Notes under the pieces: generated by a model | The model's database searches: none | Seen by the model: only the letters and a program-made list of their open reading frames with translations | What the model was told of the DNA's origin: nothing | Made by a program: the position numbers and the translations under genes | Shown here: positions 32,812 through 42,175 of the stretch, in pieces | How positions within the stretch are numbered: the first letter of the stretch is position 1 | Layout of the letters: the number at the start of each line of letters is the position of its first letter | Assembly: GCA_910577585.1 (NCBI GenBank) | Contig: CAJTNN010000018.1 | Location: 1 to 59,769, forward strand | Length of the DNA: 59,769 nt | Reading direction: 5' to 3' | Source of the DNA: an uncultured Muribaculaceae bacterium | GTDB taxonomy: Bacteria > Bacteroidota > Bacteroidia > Bacteroidales > Muribaculaceae

Positions 32812-34170
32812 ATGAATACCGATAATATACATTTCCTTGCAATACTTGGAGCCGGCGAGAGCGGCGTGGGTGCCGCAATCCTCGGCATGGCCAAGGGGAT
32901 GGAGGTGCTGGTCAGCGATGCCGGCACAATCAGCCCCAAATACCGCGCGATTCTTGAAGAGCGCGGCATACCCTTCGAGGAGGGGGGACACTCCGCCGAT
33001 AGAATCCTTCAGGCCGACATGGTGGTGAAGAGCCCCGGCATACCCCCTACTGCCCCGCTGATACGCCGGCTTGCTGAGAAGGGGACACCCATAGTGTCGG
33101 AGATTGAGTTTGCCGGATACTTCACCGATGCAAAGATGATCTGCATCACCGGCTCCAACGGCAAGACTACCACCACCCTGCTCACCTATCATATCCTGCA
33201 GCAGGCCGGACTCAATGTGGGTCTGGCCGGAAACGTGGGGGTAAGCCTGGCACGCCAGGTGGCCGAAGACCCGCATGACTACTATGTAATCGAACTCTCA
33301 AGCTTCCAGCTCGAGAATATGTATGACTTCAAGGCCCACGTGGCGGTGATTCTCAACATCACCCCCGACCACATGGACCGCTACGACCACAAGATGGAGC
33401 TCTACACCGCCGCGAAATTCCGCATCCTGCAGAATCAGACCAAAGAGGACTACTTCATCTACTGGCTCGGCGACCCGATTATTGAGGCCCAGATAAAGGG
33501 GCTGCAGAGCGAGGCGCGCCAGCTCCCTTTCAGCGACCATGCCGACCCTGCGGCAGCCGCATGGGTCGACGACAACGGGCTGCTGCACTTCCACACCCCC
33601 AGCGAGGTATGGGAGATTCCACGCGATGCGCTCTCACTGCCCGGACTGCATAACCTCTACAACTCCATGGCCGCCGGACTCTCGGCTTCGGCTCTCGACA
33701 TCGACCCTGAGGTCACAGGCCGCTCGCTGGGCGACTTCGAGGCTGTAGAGCACCGTCTGGAATTCGTAGAGGAGATTGAGGGGGTGAGATATATCAACGA
33801 CTCAAAAGCCACCAATGTCAACTCCACATGGTATGCCCTCGAAAGCATGAAGACTCCCACTGTGCTTATCCTCGGCGGCAAGGACAAGGGGAATGATTAC
33901 TCCGAAATCCTCCCCCTCGTCAAGGAGAAGGTGAAGGCTATCGTCTGCATGGGTGTCGACAACCGCAAGCTCCTCGATTACTTCACCCCCGAGGGGATTC
34001 CGGTCAGCGACTGCCACTCGCTGGCTGAGGCCGTGGCCGAGTGCCGCCGTCTGGCCACGGAGGGGGACACCGTGCTGCTCTCACCCTGCTGCGCCAGCTT
34101 CGACCTCTTCAGCAGCTATGAAGACCGCGGACGCCAGTTCAAGGAGGCCGTGAGAGCCATGAAACGATAA
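32812..34170 (+). CDS. murD: UDP-MurNAc-L-alanine:D-glutamate ligase
   Basis: MurD adds D-glutamate to UDP-MurNAc-L-Ala. The 452-aa protein has an N-terminal Rossmann-like domain (LGAGESGVGAAILG), the ATP loop GSNGKTTT (114-121), the central NITPDHMDRY and the C-terminal NDSKATNVNSTWYALES. All expected Mur ligase domains are present and the length is normal. Confidence 0.97.
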   Translation: MNTDNIHFLAILGAGESGVGAAILGMAKGMEVLVSDAGTISPKYRAILEERGIPFEEGGHSADRILQADMVVKSPGIPPTAPLIRRLAEKGTPIVSEIEFAGYFTDAKMICITGSNGKTTTTLLTYHILQQAGLNVGLAGNVGVSLARQVAEDPHDYYVIELSSFQLENMYDFKAHVAVILNITPDHMDRYDHKMELYTAAKFRILQNQTKEDYFIYWLGDPIIEAQIKGLQSEARQLPFSDHADPAAAAWVDDNGLLHFHTPSEVWEIPRDALSLPGLHNLYNSMAAGLSASALDIDPEVTGRSLGDFEAVEHRLEFVEEIEGVRYINDSKATNVNSTWYALESMKTPTVLILGGKDKGNDYSEILPLVKEKVKAIVCMGVDNRKLLDYFTPEGIPVSDCHSLAEAVAECRRLATEGDTVLLSPCCASFDLFSSYEDRGRQFKEAVRAMKR

Positions 34171-34231
34171 GTAGCCCGGATGCAAAAAACTTACCGGCCA
34201 CATCACAATGAAGTTGTCATAAACGTAAAAA

Positions 34232-35608
34232 ATGTCAGACTCTGAAAAAATACTCATCCGCGAGACACTCGACGGCGAGCCCGTAGCGCAGCCCCCAGCG
34301 GCTGCGGCCGCACGCCGGCGCAACACCTCGCGCACTCCCGCCGACAGCGCCTCCGACAAGAAGGTACGCCCGAAGGCTGACCGCTACATCTGGGGCATCT
34401 ATCTGATGCTCCTCTTCGTGTCGATTATCGAACTCTTCAGCGCTTCATCCTCCGAGGTGCGCGGCAGCAATGTCTACGAACCACTCATACGCCACTGCAT
34501 ATTCCTGGCTATGGGACTCGGACTGGTCATATGGATCCAGAACATCCACTATGGCTACTTCTCGCGTTTCGCCTCGACTCTGGCCATTCTATCGCTGGGA
34601 TTGCTCGTATTCTCCACCCTATTCGGCGCCGACATCAACGGTGCCCAACGCGCCATAAAAATAGCCGGATTCACCATCCAGCCTCCTGAGATAGTGAAAC
34701 TTACCGTCATCATCTGGCTCGCCACGATTTTGGGCAAGAACCAGAGGCCCGGGGGTGTGTCGAACTTCGCCGTGGTGAAGGTGGCCATAATCGTGGTGGT
34801 CTTCGCGGGAATACTCTGGATCAATGGCCTCACGAATACGATTCTGATGATGGGTGTGAGCCTCTGTATGTTTCTTATCGGGGGTATACAGTTCAAGAAG
34901 CTGCTGGTAGTGCTGGCTGTATATGCAGCGGCAGCCGGAATGATTGTGGTGGTGAAATATGCCGCCCCGGCTTCGACTGAGTTTGACAGCGCAGGCAATG
35001 GCGTAGTCGTGGAGAACACCGGCGGCACCGGACGCGCATCAACCCATAAAGAGCGCATCAAACGCTTCATCACCGGTGTCAATCCCACCGACTCACTGAC
35101 CGACCTCAACCGTCAGGAGATATTCGCCAAGATGGCCCAGGCCAACGGTGGAGTCTTCGGCAAAGGTCCCGGCAATTCGCGCGAGAACGCGCGTCTGCCG
35201 CTGGCATTCTCCGACTATATCTACTCTATCGTGGTCGAGGACCTCGGCTTTATCGGAGGGGCAGCTCTCCTGGGGCTTTATCTATGTCTGCTGGCACGCG
35301 CCGGGGCGGTGGCATATAAGTGCAACCGCGCATTCCCGGCCTTCCTCATCATGGGCTGCGCCGTGCTGATAGTGTTCCAGGCACTGGTGCATATGGCCAT
35401 CGTCACCGGTGTATTCCCAGTCAGCGGCCAGCCATTGCCATTCATCTCCAAGGGTGGTACCTCGATTCTGGTCATGTCGGTGGCAATCGGCATTATGCTC
35501 TCCGTGAGCCGCTTCGCCGTCACCAATTCCGACCGCCGCGCCAACCAGGCCGAACTCGCAGCTCTGCCTGAAGATATGCAGGCGGCCAACTACGCCAATC
35601 AGCGTTAA
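34232..35608 (+). CDS. ftsW: Septal glycosyltransferase FtsW
   Basis: FtsW is the SEDS-family polymerase partnered with FtsI at the septum. The 458-aa protein has a 50-residue cytoplasmic N-terminus and about ten membrane segments. The SEDS motifs include ADINGAQRAIKIAGFTIQPPE and PLPFISKGGTSILV. A 60-70 residue periplasmic loop (ASTEFDSAGNG to NPTDSL) lies in the expected position. It sits between murD and murG, as in other Bacteroidales. Confidence 0.96.
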   Translation: MSDSEKILIRETLDGEPVAQPPAAAAARRRNTSRTPADSASDKKVRPKADRYIWGIYLMLLFVSIIELFSASSSEVRGSNVYEPLIRHCIFLAMGLGLVIWIQNIHYGYFSRFASTLAILSLGLLVFSTLFGADINGAQRAIKIAGFTIQPPEIVKLTVIIWLATILGKNQRPGGVSNFAVVKVAIIVVVFAGILWINGLTNTILMMGVSLCMFLIGGIQFKKLLVVLAVYAAAAGMIVVVKYAAPASTEFDSAGNGVVVENTGGTGRASTHKERIKRFITGVNPTDSLTDLNRQEIFAKMAQANGGVFGKGPGNSRENARLPLAFSDYIYSIVVEDLGFIGGAALLGLYLCLLARAGAVAYKCNRAFPAFLIMGCAVLIVFQALVHMAIVTGVFPVSGQPLPFISKGGTSILVMSVAIGIMLSVSRFAVTNSDRRANQAELAALPEDMQAANYANQR

Positions 35609-35629
35609 AACCTTTTTTCGACTAAAGCG

Positions 35630-36736
35630 ATGAGAAACAAATATAAGATACTCATATCAGGAGGGGGCACAGGCGGACACATCTTCCCCGCCCTCTCGAT
35701 AGCCAACGCCCTGCGCAGGCGTCTGAACGTGGATATCCTTTTTGTCGGCGCCGACAACCGCATGGAGATGGAGCGTGTGCCTGCCGCCGGATATCCCATC
35801 AAGGGGCTTCCTGTGGCCGGATTCAACCGCCGCAACCTGCTCAAGAATATCAGCGTGCTCATAAAGCTGCGCAAAAGCATCGCCATGGCACGCCGCATTG
35901 TCGATGATTTCCAGCCCGACATAGCCATCGGCGTCGGCGGCTACTGCTCAGGTCCGACACTGAAGGCCGCCCAGCGCAGGGGAGTCCCCACACTGTTGCA
36001 GGAGCAGAACTCATATGCCGGAGTGACCAATAAACTCCTGTCGAAACATGCCTCTGCAATCTGTGTGGCCTACAACGATATGGAGCGCTTCTTCCCGGCC
36101 GACAAGATTGTGCTCACCGGCAATCCCATCCGCAAAGACCTGCTCGAGCACACCATGAGCCAGGCCGAGGCTGCCAAACGCTTCGGACTGACCGGCACAC
36201 GCAAGACTCTGCTCGTAATCGGTGGCAGTCTCGGCGCCCTCACCATCAACGAGAGCCTGGAGGCCGGACTGCGCACACTCGTCGACGAGGGATATCAGGT
36301 AATCTGGCAGACCGGCAAATCATTCCTGACGCGCGCCCAGGCTGCTGCCAAGGGGCTGCAGGGGGTAGTGGTGACACCCTTCATCGCCGATATGGCGGCT
36401 GCTTATGCAGCGGCCACTCTGGTGGTGTCGCGCGCCGGCGCGGGCTCAATCTCCGAACTTGAAGTGCTCGCCAAACCAGTCATCCTCGTCCCCTCGCCCA
36501 ATGTGGCCGAAGACCATCAGACCAAGAATGCCCGCGCCCTCGAAAGCCGCGGAGCGGCAGTGCTCATTCCTGACGCCGAAGCACGCCAGCGACTCGTAGC
36601 CGAGGCATCACGACTCCTGGCCGACAACGCAGCGCTGCAGCAAATGAGCCGCAACATCGCCGGTCTCGCACTGCGCGACAGCGATGAGAAAATTGTAGAT
36701 GAAATCATCAAAATACTGACTGCCAAGCAGAAATGA
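35630..36736 (+). CDS. murG: Lipid II synthase MurG
   Basis: MurG transfers GlcNAc from UDP-GlcNAc to lipid I on the inner face of the membrane. The 368-aa GT28-family protein has the N-terminal GGGTGGHIFPALS (11-23), the middle LLVIGGSLGALTINESL and the donor-binding VVSRAGAGSISEL. Length is typical. The stop is followed by 89 bases containing degenerate repeat D before murC. Confidence 0.97.
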   Translation: MRNKYKILISGGGTGGHIFPALSIANALRRRLNVDILFVGADNRMEMERVPAAGYPIKGLPVAGFNRRNLLKNISVLIKLRKSIAMARRIVDDFQPDIAIGVGGYCSGPTLKAAQRRGVPTLLQEQNSYAGVTNKLLSKHASAICVAYNDMERFFPADKIVLTGNPIRKDLLEHTMSQAEAAKRFGLTGTRKTLLVIGGSLGALTINESLEAGLRTLVDEGYQVIWQTGKSFLTRAQAAAKGLQGVVVTPFIADMAAAYAAATLVVSRAGAGSISELEVLAKPVILVPSPNVAEDHQTKNARALESRGAAVLIPDAEARQRLVAEASRLLADNAALQQMSRNIAGLALRDSDEKIVDEIIKILTAKQK

Positions 36737-36806
36737 AGTTGTAGGAACTTCAATGAAGTCAGTGAACTGATTTAAACCTTTTCCGCAAAGAGTTTAAGAC
36801 GACTTC
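36735..36806. repeat. Degenerate intergenic repeat copy D before murC
   Basis: GAAGTTGTAGGAACTTC (36735-36751) is a perfect 6-bp hairpin using the same GAAGTT end as copies A-C. A TTTAAACCTTTT (36771-36782) and a terminal GACTTC (36801-36806) lie inside a larger imperfect inverted repeat. It looks like a decayed relative of the repeat family. Confidence 0.4.
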
Positions 36807-36825
36807 AATAGCACACATCTATCAA

Positions 36826-38256
36826 ATGACTGAACTTGATTCACTTCTGGCCCGGGGTGTGATGCCGGGCAACATATATTTCGTAGGCGCAGGTGGCATC
36901 GGCATGGCCAACCTCGTGCGATATTTCCTCAGCAAAGGGGTCAACATCGCCGGCTACGACCGCACCTCTACCCCGCTGACCGACGCTCTGCAGGCCGAGG
37001 GGGCACAACTCACCTTCAACGATGATGAGAAGCTCATCCCCGAGGGCTTCCGCAATGCCGACAATACGCTGGTGGTGTATACTCCGGCCGTAGGCGACGA
37101 CAACCGCATCCTATCATGGTTTCGCTCGAATGGATTCATGGTCATCAAGCGCGCCCGTCTGCTGGGGATAATCACCCTGCACAGCCGCGGCATCTGCATA
37201 GCCGGATCGCATGGCAAGACCACCACATGCTCCATGACCGCCAACATACTGCGCAACACCCCCGAAGGGTGCAATGCCTTCCTTGGAGGGATTCTGCGCA
37301 ACACGGGCTCAAATCTCGTGCTCTCCGAACTCTCCGACCTCGCTGTGATCGAAGCCGACGAATATGACCGCTCCTTCCATCAGCTCTCACCCTGGATCGG
37401 AGTGGTGACATCATGCGACCCCGACCATCTCGACATCTATGGCGATGAAGCCCATTATCTTGAGGCCTTCTCGAAATTCACCTCGCTGATACGCACCGGA
37501 GGCTATCTGATAATGCACACCGGCCTCAAGATGCGCCCCGATGTGCGCCCGGGGGTGAAGATCTACACTTACTCAGGCGAGGCCGAGGGTGACTGGCACG
37601 CCGCCGACATCCGCTACGGCGAGGGTAGTCTCAGCTTCACCCTCGAAGGGCCGGAGGGTCTGCGCATACCCGACATCCGCCTCGGTGTGCCCGTAGAGAT
37701 CAACATCTCGAATGCTGTGGCCGCCGCCGCCGCAGCCCTGCTCGCCGGCGCCTCGAAAGAGGCTGTGCGCAAGGGCCTCGAGGAATTCCGCGGCGCCGCC
37801 CGACGCTTCGAGATACATATGGACGGCAGCGATGGCGCCCCCGTGCTGATCGACGACTATGCCCACTCCCCCAACGAAGTCAAGGCATCAATCAACTCAG
37901 TACGCAAACTCTACCCCGGCCGCAAGCTCAGTGTCATCTTTCAGCCCCACCTCTACACCCGCACCCGCGACTTCGCCCCGGAGTTTGCCGAAGCACTCTC
38001 GGCAGCCGACCAGGTCATCATGCCCGAAATCTATCCGGCCCGGGAGCTCCCCATCCCCGGAGTTGACACCAATTTGATTCTGAATGGGGTAAAGAGCCCC
38101 GAGAAAACATATTGTGAGCGAAAAGATTTGCTGAATCTCATAAAAATTACTAATTTTGGGATATTGATGACTTTGGGCGCGGCCGACATTGACCGGATGA
38201 TACCCGAAATCAAGGAAATTCTTAAAAACCGGAAAGCAGACAACGACGGTCGATGA
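36826..38256 (+). CDS. murC: UDP-MurNAc:L-alanine ligase
   Basis: MurC adds L-alanine to UDP-MurNAc, the first peptide step. The 476-aa protein has an N-terminal GAGGIGMANL, the ATP loop GSHGKTTT (127-134), EADEYDRSFHQLSPW and DDYAHSPNEVKA. The last residues overlap ftsQ by 4 bases (ATGA), indicating translational coupling. Confidence 0.97.
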   Translation: MTELDSLLARGVMPGNIYFVGAGGIGMANLVRYFLSKGVNIAGYDRTSTPLTDALQAEGAQLTFNDDEKLIPEGFRNADNTLVVYTPAVGDDNRILSWFRSNGFMVIKRARLLGIITLHSRGICIAGSHGKTTTCSMTANILRNTPEGCNAFLGGILRNTGSNLVLSELSDLAVIEADEYDRSFHQLSPWIGVVTSCDPDHLDIYGDEAHYLEAFSKFTSLIRTGGYLIMHTGLKMRPDVRPGVKIYTYSGEAEGDWHAADIRYGEGSLSFTLEGPEGLRIPDIRLGVPVEINISNAVAAAAAALLAGASKEAVRKGLEEFRGAARRFEIHMDGSDGAPVLIDDYAHSPNEVKASINSVRKLYPGRKLSVIFQPHLYTRTRDFAPEFAEALSAADQVIMPEIYPARELPIPGVDTNLILNGVKSPEKTYCERKDLLNLIKITNFGILMTLGAADIDRMIPEIKEILKNRKADNDGR

Positions 38257-39122
38257 ACCCGACTCTGAAGAATATACTGAGATGGACAATCCTGGTGGTG
38301 CTCCTCGCTTACCTGGGGGGCATTCTGGTCTGGGCACGCGCCGAGGCCGAGCGCGACTCATGCCGGGGGGTCACCATCTCGATGGGAGAGAAGGGGCTGT
38401 CGGACACTATCACCGTGCGCGGCGTCAAGTCGGAACTCATGAAGTATCCGCGACGCATCGTCGGCGCCCCGCTCCGCACTGTCAACACCCTCGACATCGA
38501 GAAATATCTCATGAGTCTGAACAATTTCGAGGATGTGCATTGTTTTCTATCCACCAACGGTTTCCTCAACGTGCGCATCACGCCGATGATTCCGGAAATC
38601 AGGGTCTTTGACGGCAATAAGTCTTATTACGTCAACAAAGATGGCAAGCAGATTAATTCTAACGCTGAATTCTTCGCAGATGTGCCCGTAGTGAGCGGCA
38701 ACTTCCGCGCAGGGCTTAAGCCGCAGATCGTGCTGCCGGTGGTGAGATTCGTGCAGAAAGACCCTGTACTGCGCGACCTGGTGGCGATGTATGAGGTCAA
38801 CGGCCCTGACGACATCATCCTCGTGCCACGCATCACAGGCCACGTCATCAATCTCGGCGACACCACGCGTCTGGCCGAGAAACGGCGTATGCTGATGACT
38901 GCCTACAAGAACATCATCCCCTACCGCGGATGGAATCAATACGACACCATCTCGGTAAAATTCAGGGGCCAGATTGTGGCCACACGCCGCAACAAGGCTC
39001 CGCTCTACCCCATCGAGACATTTATCGAGGAGGAGGACCCCGAAGAGGCAACTCTTCCTGCCGAAGTGGCCGCCAACAACACCGCCACCTCAACCCCCAT
39101 CTCTGACACCACAAGACCATGA
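38253..39122 (+). CDS. ftsQ: Cell division protein FtsQ
   Basis: FtsQ links the early and late divisome. The 289-aa bitopic protein has a transmembrane segment at about 10-29 and a POTRA-like region (EKGLSDTITVRGVKSELMKYPRRIVGAPLRTVNTLDIEKYL). The FtsQ beta domain follows, with NVRITPMIPEIRVFDGNKSYYVNKDGK. It overlaps murC and ftsA by 4 bases at each end. Confidence 0.93.
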   Translation: MNPTLKNILRWTILVVLLAYLGGILVWARAEAERDSCRGVTISMGEKGLSDTITVRGVKSELMKYPRRIVGAPLRTVNTLDIEKYLMSLNNFEDVHCFLSTNGFLNVRITPMIPEIRVFDGNKSYYVNKDGKQINSNAEFFADVPVVSGNFRAGLKPQIVLPVVRFVQKDPVLRDLVAMYEVNGPDDIILVPRITGHVINLGDTTRLAEKRRMLMTAYKNIIPYRGWNQYDTISVKFRGQIVATRRNKAPLYPIETFIEEEDPEEATLPAEVAANNTATSTPISDTTRP

Positions 39123-40453
39123 GCGAAGAAAGATATATAGCTGCCATCGAGATCAGCAGTTCGAAGATTATCGGAGCCGTCGGACGCGCACACGCCAACG
39201 GCCAGGTCGACATCATTGCCGTCGAGCAGGAAAAGTGCGTCGAGAGCGTGCGCTACGGCATCATCCAGAATCTTGAGGAGACCTCCACAAGACTGGCCCG
39301 TGTGCTCGAACGCCTCGAGCGCAAGCCGGTGGTGAGCCCCAGAAAGATCCGCAGCGTCTTCGTAGGACTCTCCGGACGCTCACTGCGCAGCATCCCCACC
39401 ACAGTGCGCCTCAATCTGCCTGAAGAGACCGAAATCAACGACGATATCCTCAACCGCCTGCGCACCGACGCACTTGGGGTGGCTATTGACAATACGCTCG
39501 AAATCGTGGATGCCGTGCCGCGTAAATACCGCGTGGGGAAACTCGAGACAAATACCCCGAAGGGTGTGGTGGGCAACGACATAACGGCCGAATACGACAT
39601 CATCGTCTGCCGTCCGGAACTAAAGCGCAACATCATGCGCGTCATCAAAGATAAACTCAACGTGGAGACCATGGGATTCGTGGTGACCGCACTGGCCACC
39701 GGACATCTCATCCTCACCGAGCAGGAGAAGGCACTGGGATGCATGCTCGTCGACATGGGCGCCGAGACAACCACCGTGTCCATCTACCGCCATAAGGCGC
39801 TCCATTATCTGGCCACTCTCCCCTTCGGCGGACGCCATATCACCCGCGACATCCAGTCGCTGTCGCTGCTCGAGGAGCGCGCCGAGGAGATCAAGACCAC
39901 TTCGGCCTGCGCCATTGCTCCCGACAACCCCAGCACCCTCAACTTCAATGGCATAAAGGTGGCCGACGTCATCAATCTGACCGTGGCCCGCTCTGAAGAG
40001 ATTGTGGCCAATATCACTGAGCAGATATCCTATGCCGAACTGAAGGAGAAGGATCTGCCGGGAGGCATAATCTGCATCGGCGGCGGTGTGAAGCTGAATG
40101 GAATGACTGAACTAATCTCGCGTCAGCTCGGGCTGCCGGTAAAAATCGGACACTTGCCTTCATACGTGGTAATCGACGACCTGAAGGGCCCGAGCACCGA
40201 AATCGTGCAGGTGGGAAGCATACTCTATGCAGGCGCCACACTGACCGATGAGCAATGCCTCGAACTCCCCCGACAGCAGGAGATGCCCGTCATGGGTGAG
40301 GCCAATACCCCTGATGAGCAGATAGCCGACCGCCGCAAGTCGCGCGAAGGTCGCCAGACCAACCCCGACAGCGTCATCAACAAGTTCAAGCGCTTCACAT
40401 CCAAACTCTTCTCTTCGCCTGAAGATGACGATGACTCCTCGCTGCTCGAATAA
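39119..40453 (+). CDS. ftsA: Cell division protein FtsA
   Basis: FtsA is the actin-like membrane tether of the Z-ring. The 444-aa protein has the N-terminal phosphate-binding IEISSSKIIGAVG and an SHS2/1C domain. The second phosphate loop is MLVDMGAETTTVSIY, and GGIICIGGGVKLNGM is the adenosine motif. The C-terminus (FKRFTSKLFSS) is the probable amphipathic membrane-targeting helix. It overlaps ftsQ by 4 bases and is separated from ftsZ by 114 bases with no clear promoter. Confidence 0.96.
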   Translation: MSEERYIAAIEISSSKIIGAVGRAHANGQVDIIAVEQEKCVESVRYGIIQNLEETSTRLARVLERLERKPVVSPRKIRSVFVGLSGRSLRSIPTTVRLNLPEETEINDDILNRLRTDALGVAIDNTLEIVDAVPRKYRVGKLETNTPKGVVGNDITAEYDIIVCRPELKRNIMRVIKDKLNVETMGFVVTALATGHLILTEQEKALGCMLVDMGAETTTVSIYRHKALHYLATLPFGGRHITRDIQSLSLLEERAEEIKTTSACAIAPDNPSTLNFNGIKVADVINLTVARSEEIVANITEQISYAELKEKDLPGGIICIGGGVKLNGMTELISRQLGLPVKIGHLPSYVVIDDLKGPSTEIVQVGSILYAGATLTDEQCLELPRQQEMPVMGEANTPDEQIADRRKSREGRQTNPDSVINKFKRFTSKLFSSPEDDDDSSLLE

Positions 40454-40567
40454 GCAGCCCACACTAAAGGATTAACCACACATTATCACCCGGCCTCCGG
40501 TCAAGACAAAGGTATATGATACAATCCCTCCCCTCACCCGCCAGCCGGACCCCAAACCACTGAAAAT

Positions 40568-41980
40568 ATGGAAGATAATCTCAACATAGCGGATACATCC
40601 ATGTATGAGTCTGACTCTAACCAGGATATCATCAAGGTCATCGGAGTCGGCGGCGGCGGCGGCAACGCTGTCAACTACATGTTCCGCCAGAACATACCCA
40701 ACATCAACTTCGTGGTCTGCAACACCGATGAGCAGGCTCTGAAGAAGTCGCCTGTGCCCGTGAAGATCATCCTCGGCCCTGAAATCACCAAGGGACGTGG
40801 TGCAGGAAATAAGCCGGAGGTGGGCGAGAAGTGTGCGGAGGCAAGCGCCGATGAAATCCGCAAACTCTTCGACGACCACACGGAGATGGTGTTTGTCACC
40901 GCCGGAATGGGTGGTGGCACCGGCACCGGCGCCGGTCCCGTAGTGGCACGCCTGGCCAAGGAGGCCGGTATGCTCACCATCGGTATCGTGACCGTGCCTT
41001 TCCTCTTCGAGGGTGAACGCAAGATTCTCAAGGCGCTCGATGGCGCCGATGAGATGAAGAAGCACGTCGATGCGCTGCTCGTCATCAACAACGAGAACCT
41101 CATCGACCTCTACAAGGACCTCAACTTCTTCAACGCCTTCGAACGCGCCGATGACACTCTGGCCAATGCCGCCCGCTCGATTTCTGAGATTATCTCCGAG
41201 GAATGCTACATCAACGTCGACTTCCAGGACGTCAAGACCATCCTCAAAGACTCTGGCACAGCCATCATATCCACAGCCGTCGGCACCGGCGAGCACCGCA
41301 TCTCTGACGCCATACACAATGCCCTGCACTCGCCACTGCTGAAGGCCCACGACATCAATACCTCGAAGCGTCTGCTCTTCAAGTTTGTGTGCTCGCGCGA
41401 TGCCGAACATCCGCTGCAGGCCAACGAGATTCACGAAATCCGACAGTTCACCGCCAATCTGCCCAAGAGCATAGATGTGAAGTGGGGTATAGCCGACGAC
41501 CCGTCCATGGGCGACGATGTGAAGGTCACTATCCTGGCCTCGGGCTTCGATGTGACCCTGCGCGAAGGTTCGCTGGCCAACGACGACAAACAGGCCGACA
41601 GAGCAATCGTATTCGGCGGGGGAGCGGCCGAGACCGACCCCCGCAAGGAGCAGCATAAGGAGGAGTCACAAAACCGCCTGAAAGAGATCTACGGCGAGGA
41701 GAAACTCACCAAGCAGAGCCGCGATGCGGCCAAGCTGAAGTATGCAGTGCTTCTCCCCTCGCAGTTTGACGACCATGAGGTTATCACCATGCTCGAGCGC
41801 ACCCCGACATTCAACCGCGACCCGAAATTCAACGAGGAGATAACCCGCATGGGACAGCCGGCCCACCAGCAGCGTCAGCCGCAACATCACGGCGCATATG
41901 GCGCCCACGGCACTGCCGAAAATCAGGCCGACAACCGCGGCGGATCAGCCTCCTCAGGCACTGCCCCCATCATGTTCTGA
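40568..41980 (+). CDS. ftsZ: Cell division GTPase FtsZ
   Basis: FtsZ forms the septal ring. The 470-aa tubulin-like protein has GVGGGGGNAVNYM, the GTP signature GGGTGTGAGP (115-124), and the T7-loop region NVDFQDVKTIL with the catalytic aspartate. A long Gln/His-rich C-terminal linker (about 380-460) precedes a short end SSGTAPIMF. The end is not the classical FtsZ C-terminal peptide, as is common in Bacteroidetes. Last gene of the cluster. Confidence 0.97.
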   Translation: MEDNLNIADTSMYESDSNQDIIKVIGVGGGGGNAVNYMFRQNIPNINFVVCNTDEQALKKSPVPVKIILGPEITKGRGAGNKPEVGEKCAEASADEIRKLFDDHTEMVFVTAGMGGGTGTGAGPVVARLAKEAGMLTIGIVTVPFLFEGERKILKALDGADEMKKHVDALLVINNENLIDLYKDLNFFNAFERADDTLANAARSISEIISEECYINVDFQDVKTILKDSGTAIISTAVGTGEHRISDAIHNALHSPLLKAHDINTSKRLLFKFVCSRDAEHPLQANEIHEIRQFTANLPKSIDVKWGIADDPSMGDDVKVTILASGFDVTLREGSLANDDKQADRAIVFGGGAAETDPRKEQHKEESQNRLKEIYGEEKLTKQSRDAAKLKYAVLLPSQFDDHEVITMLERTPTFNRDPKFNEEITRMGQPAHQQRQPQHHGAYGAHGTAENQADNRGGSASSGTAPIMF

Positions 41981-41991
41981 CCATGATGCAT

Positions 41992-42026
41992 CTCCCCTTC
42001 TGAAATACCCCTCTCCCCTTCTGAAA
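41992..42026. repeat. Direct 14-base repeat after ftsZ
   Basis: CTCCCCTTCTGAAA occurs at 41992-42005 and again at 42013-42026, 21 bases apart. It lies in the 195-base C-rich gap after ftsZ, which has no other recognisable feature. Confidence 0.6.
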
Positions 42027-42175
42027 GCAGCCTCTCTCCTACCGACCCGAATTATTGACACTTAATGATATAAACCCCTTACCGCCGCTACTGTCAACCC
42101 CCGCGTCTGCAGCCCATCCCTGCGCCTGCCTGACACTCCACGACTGACGGAAGCGAAAACCAAGACGACTACGAA

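Noticed and set aside
40472..41656. 394-codon open frame opposite ftsZ
   Set aside because: Antisense shadow. A TACCTTTG box on the minus strand at 40507-40514 has no -33 partner and points away from this frame's start.
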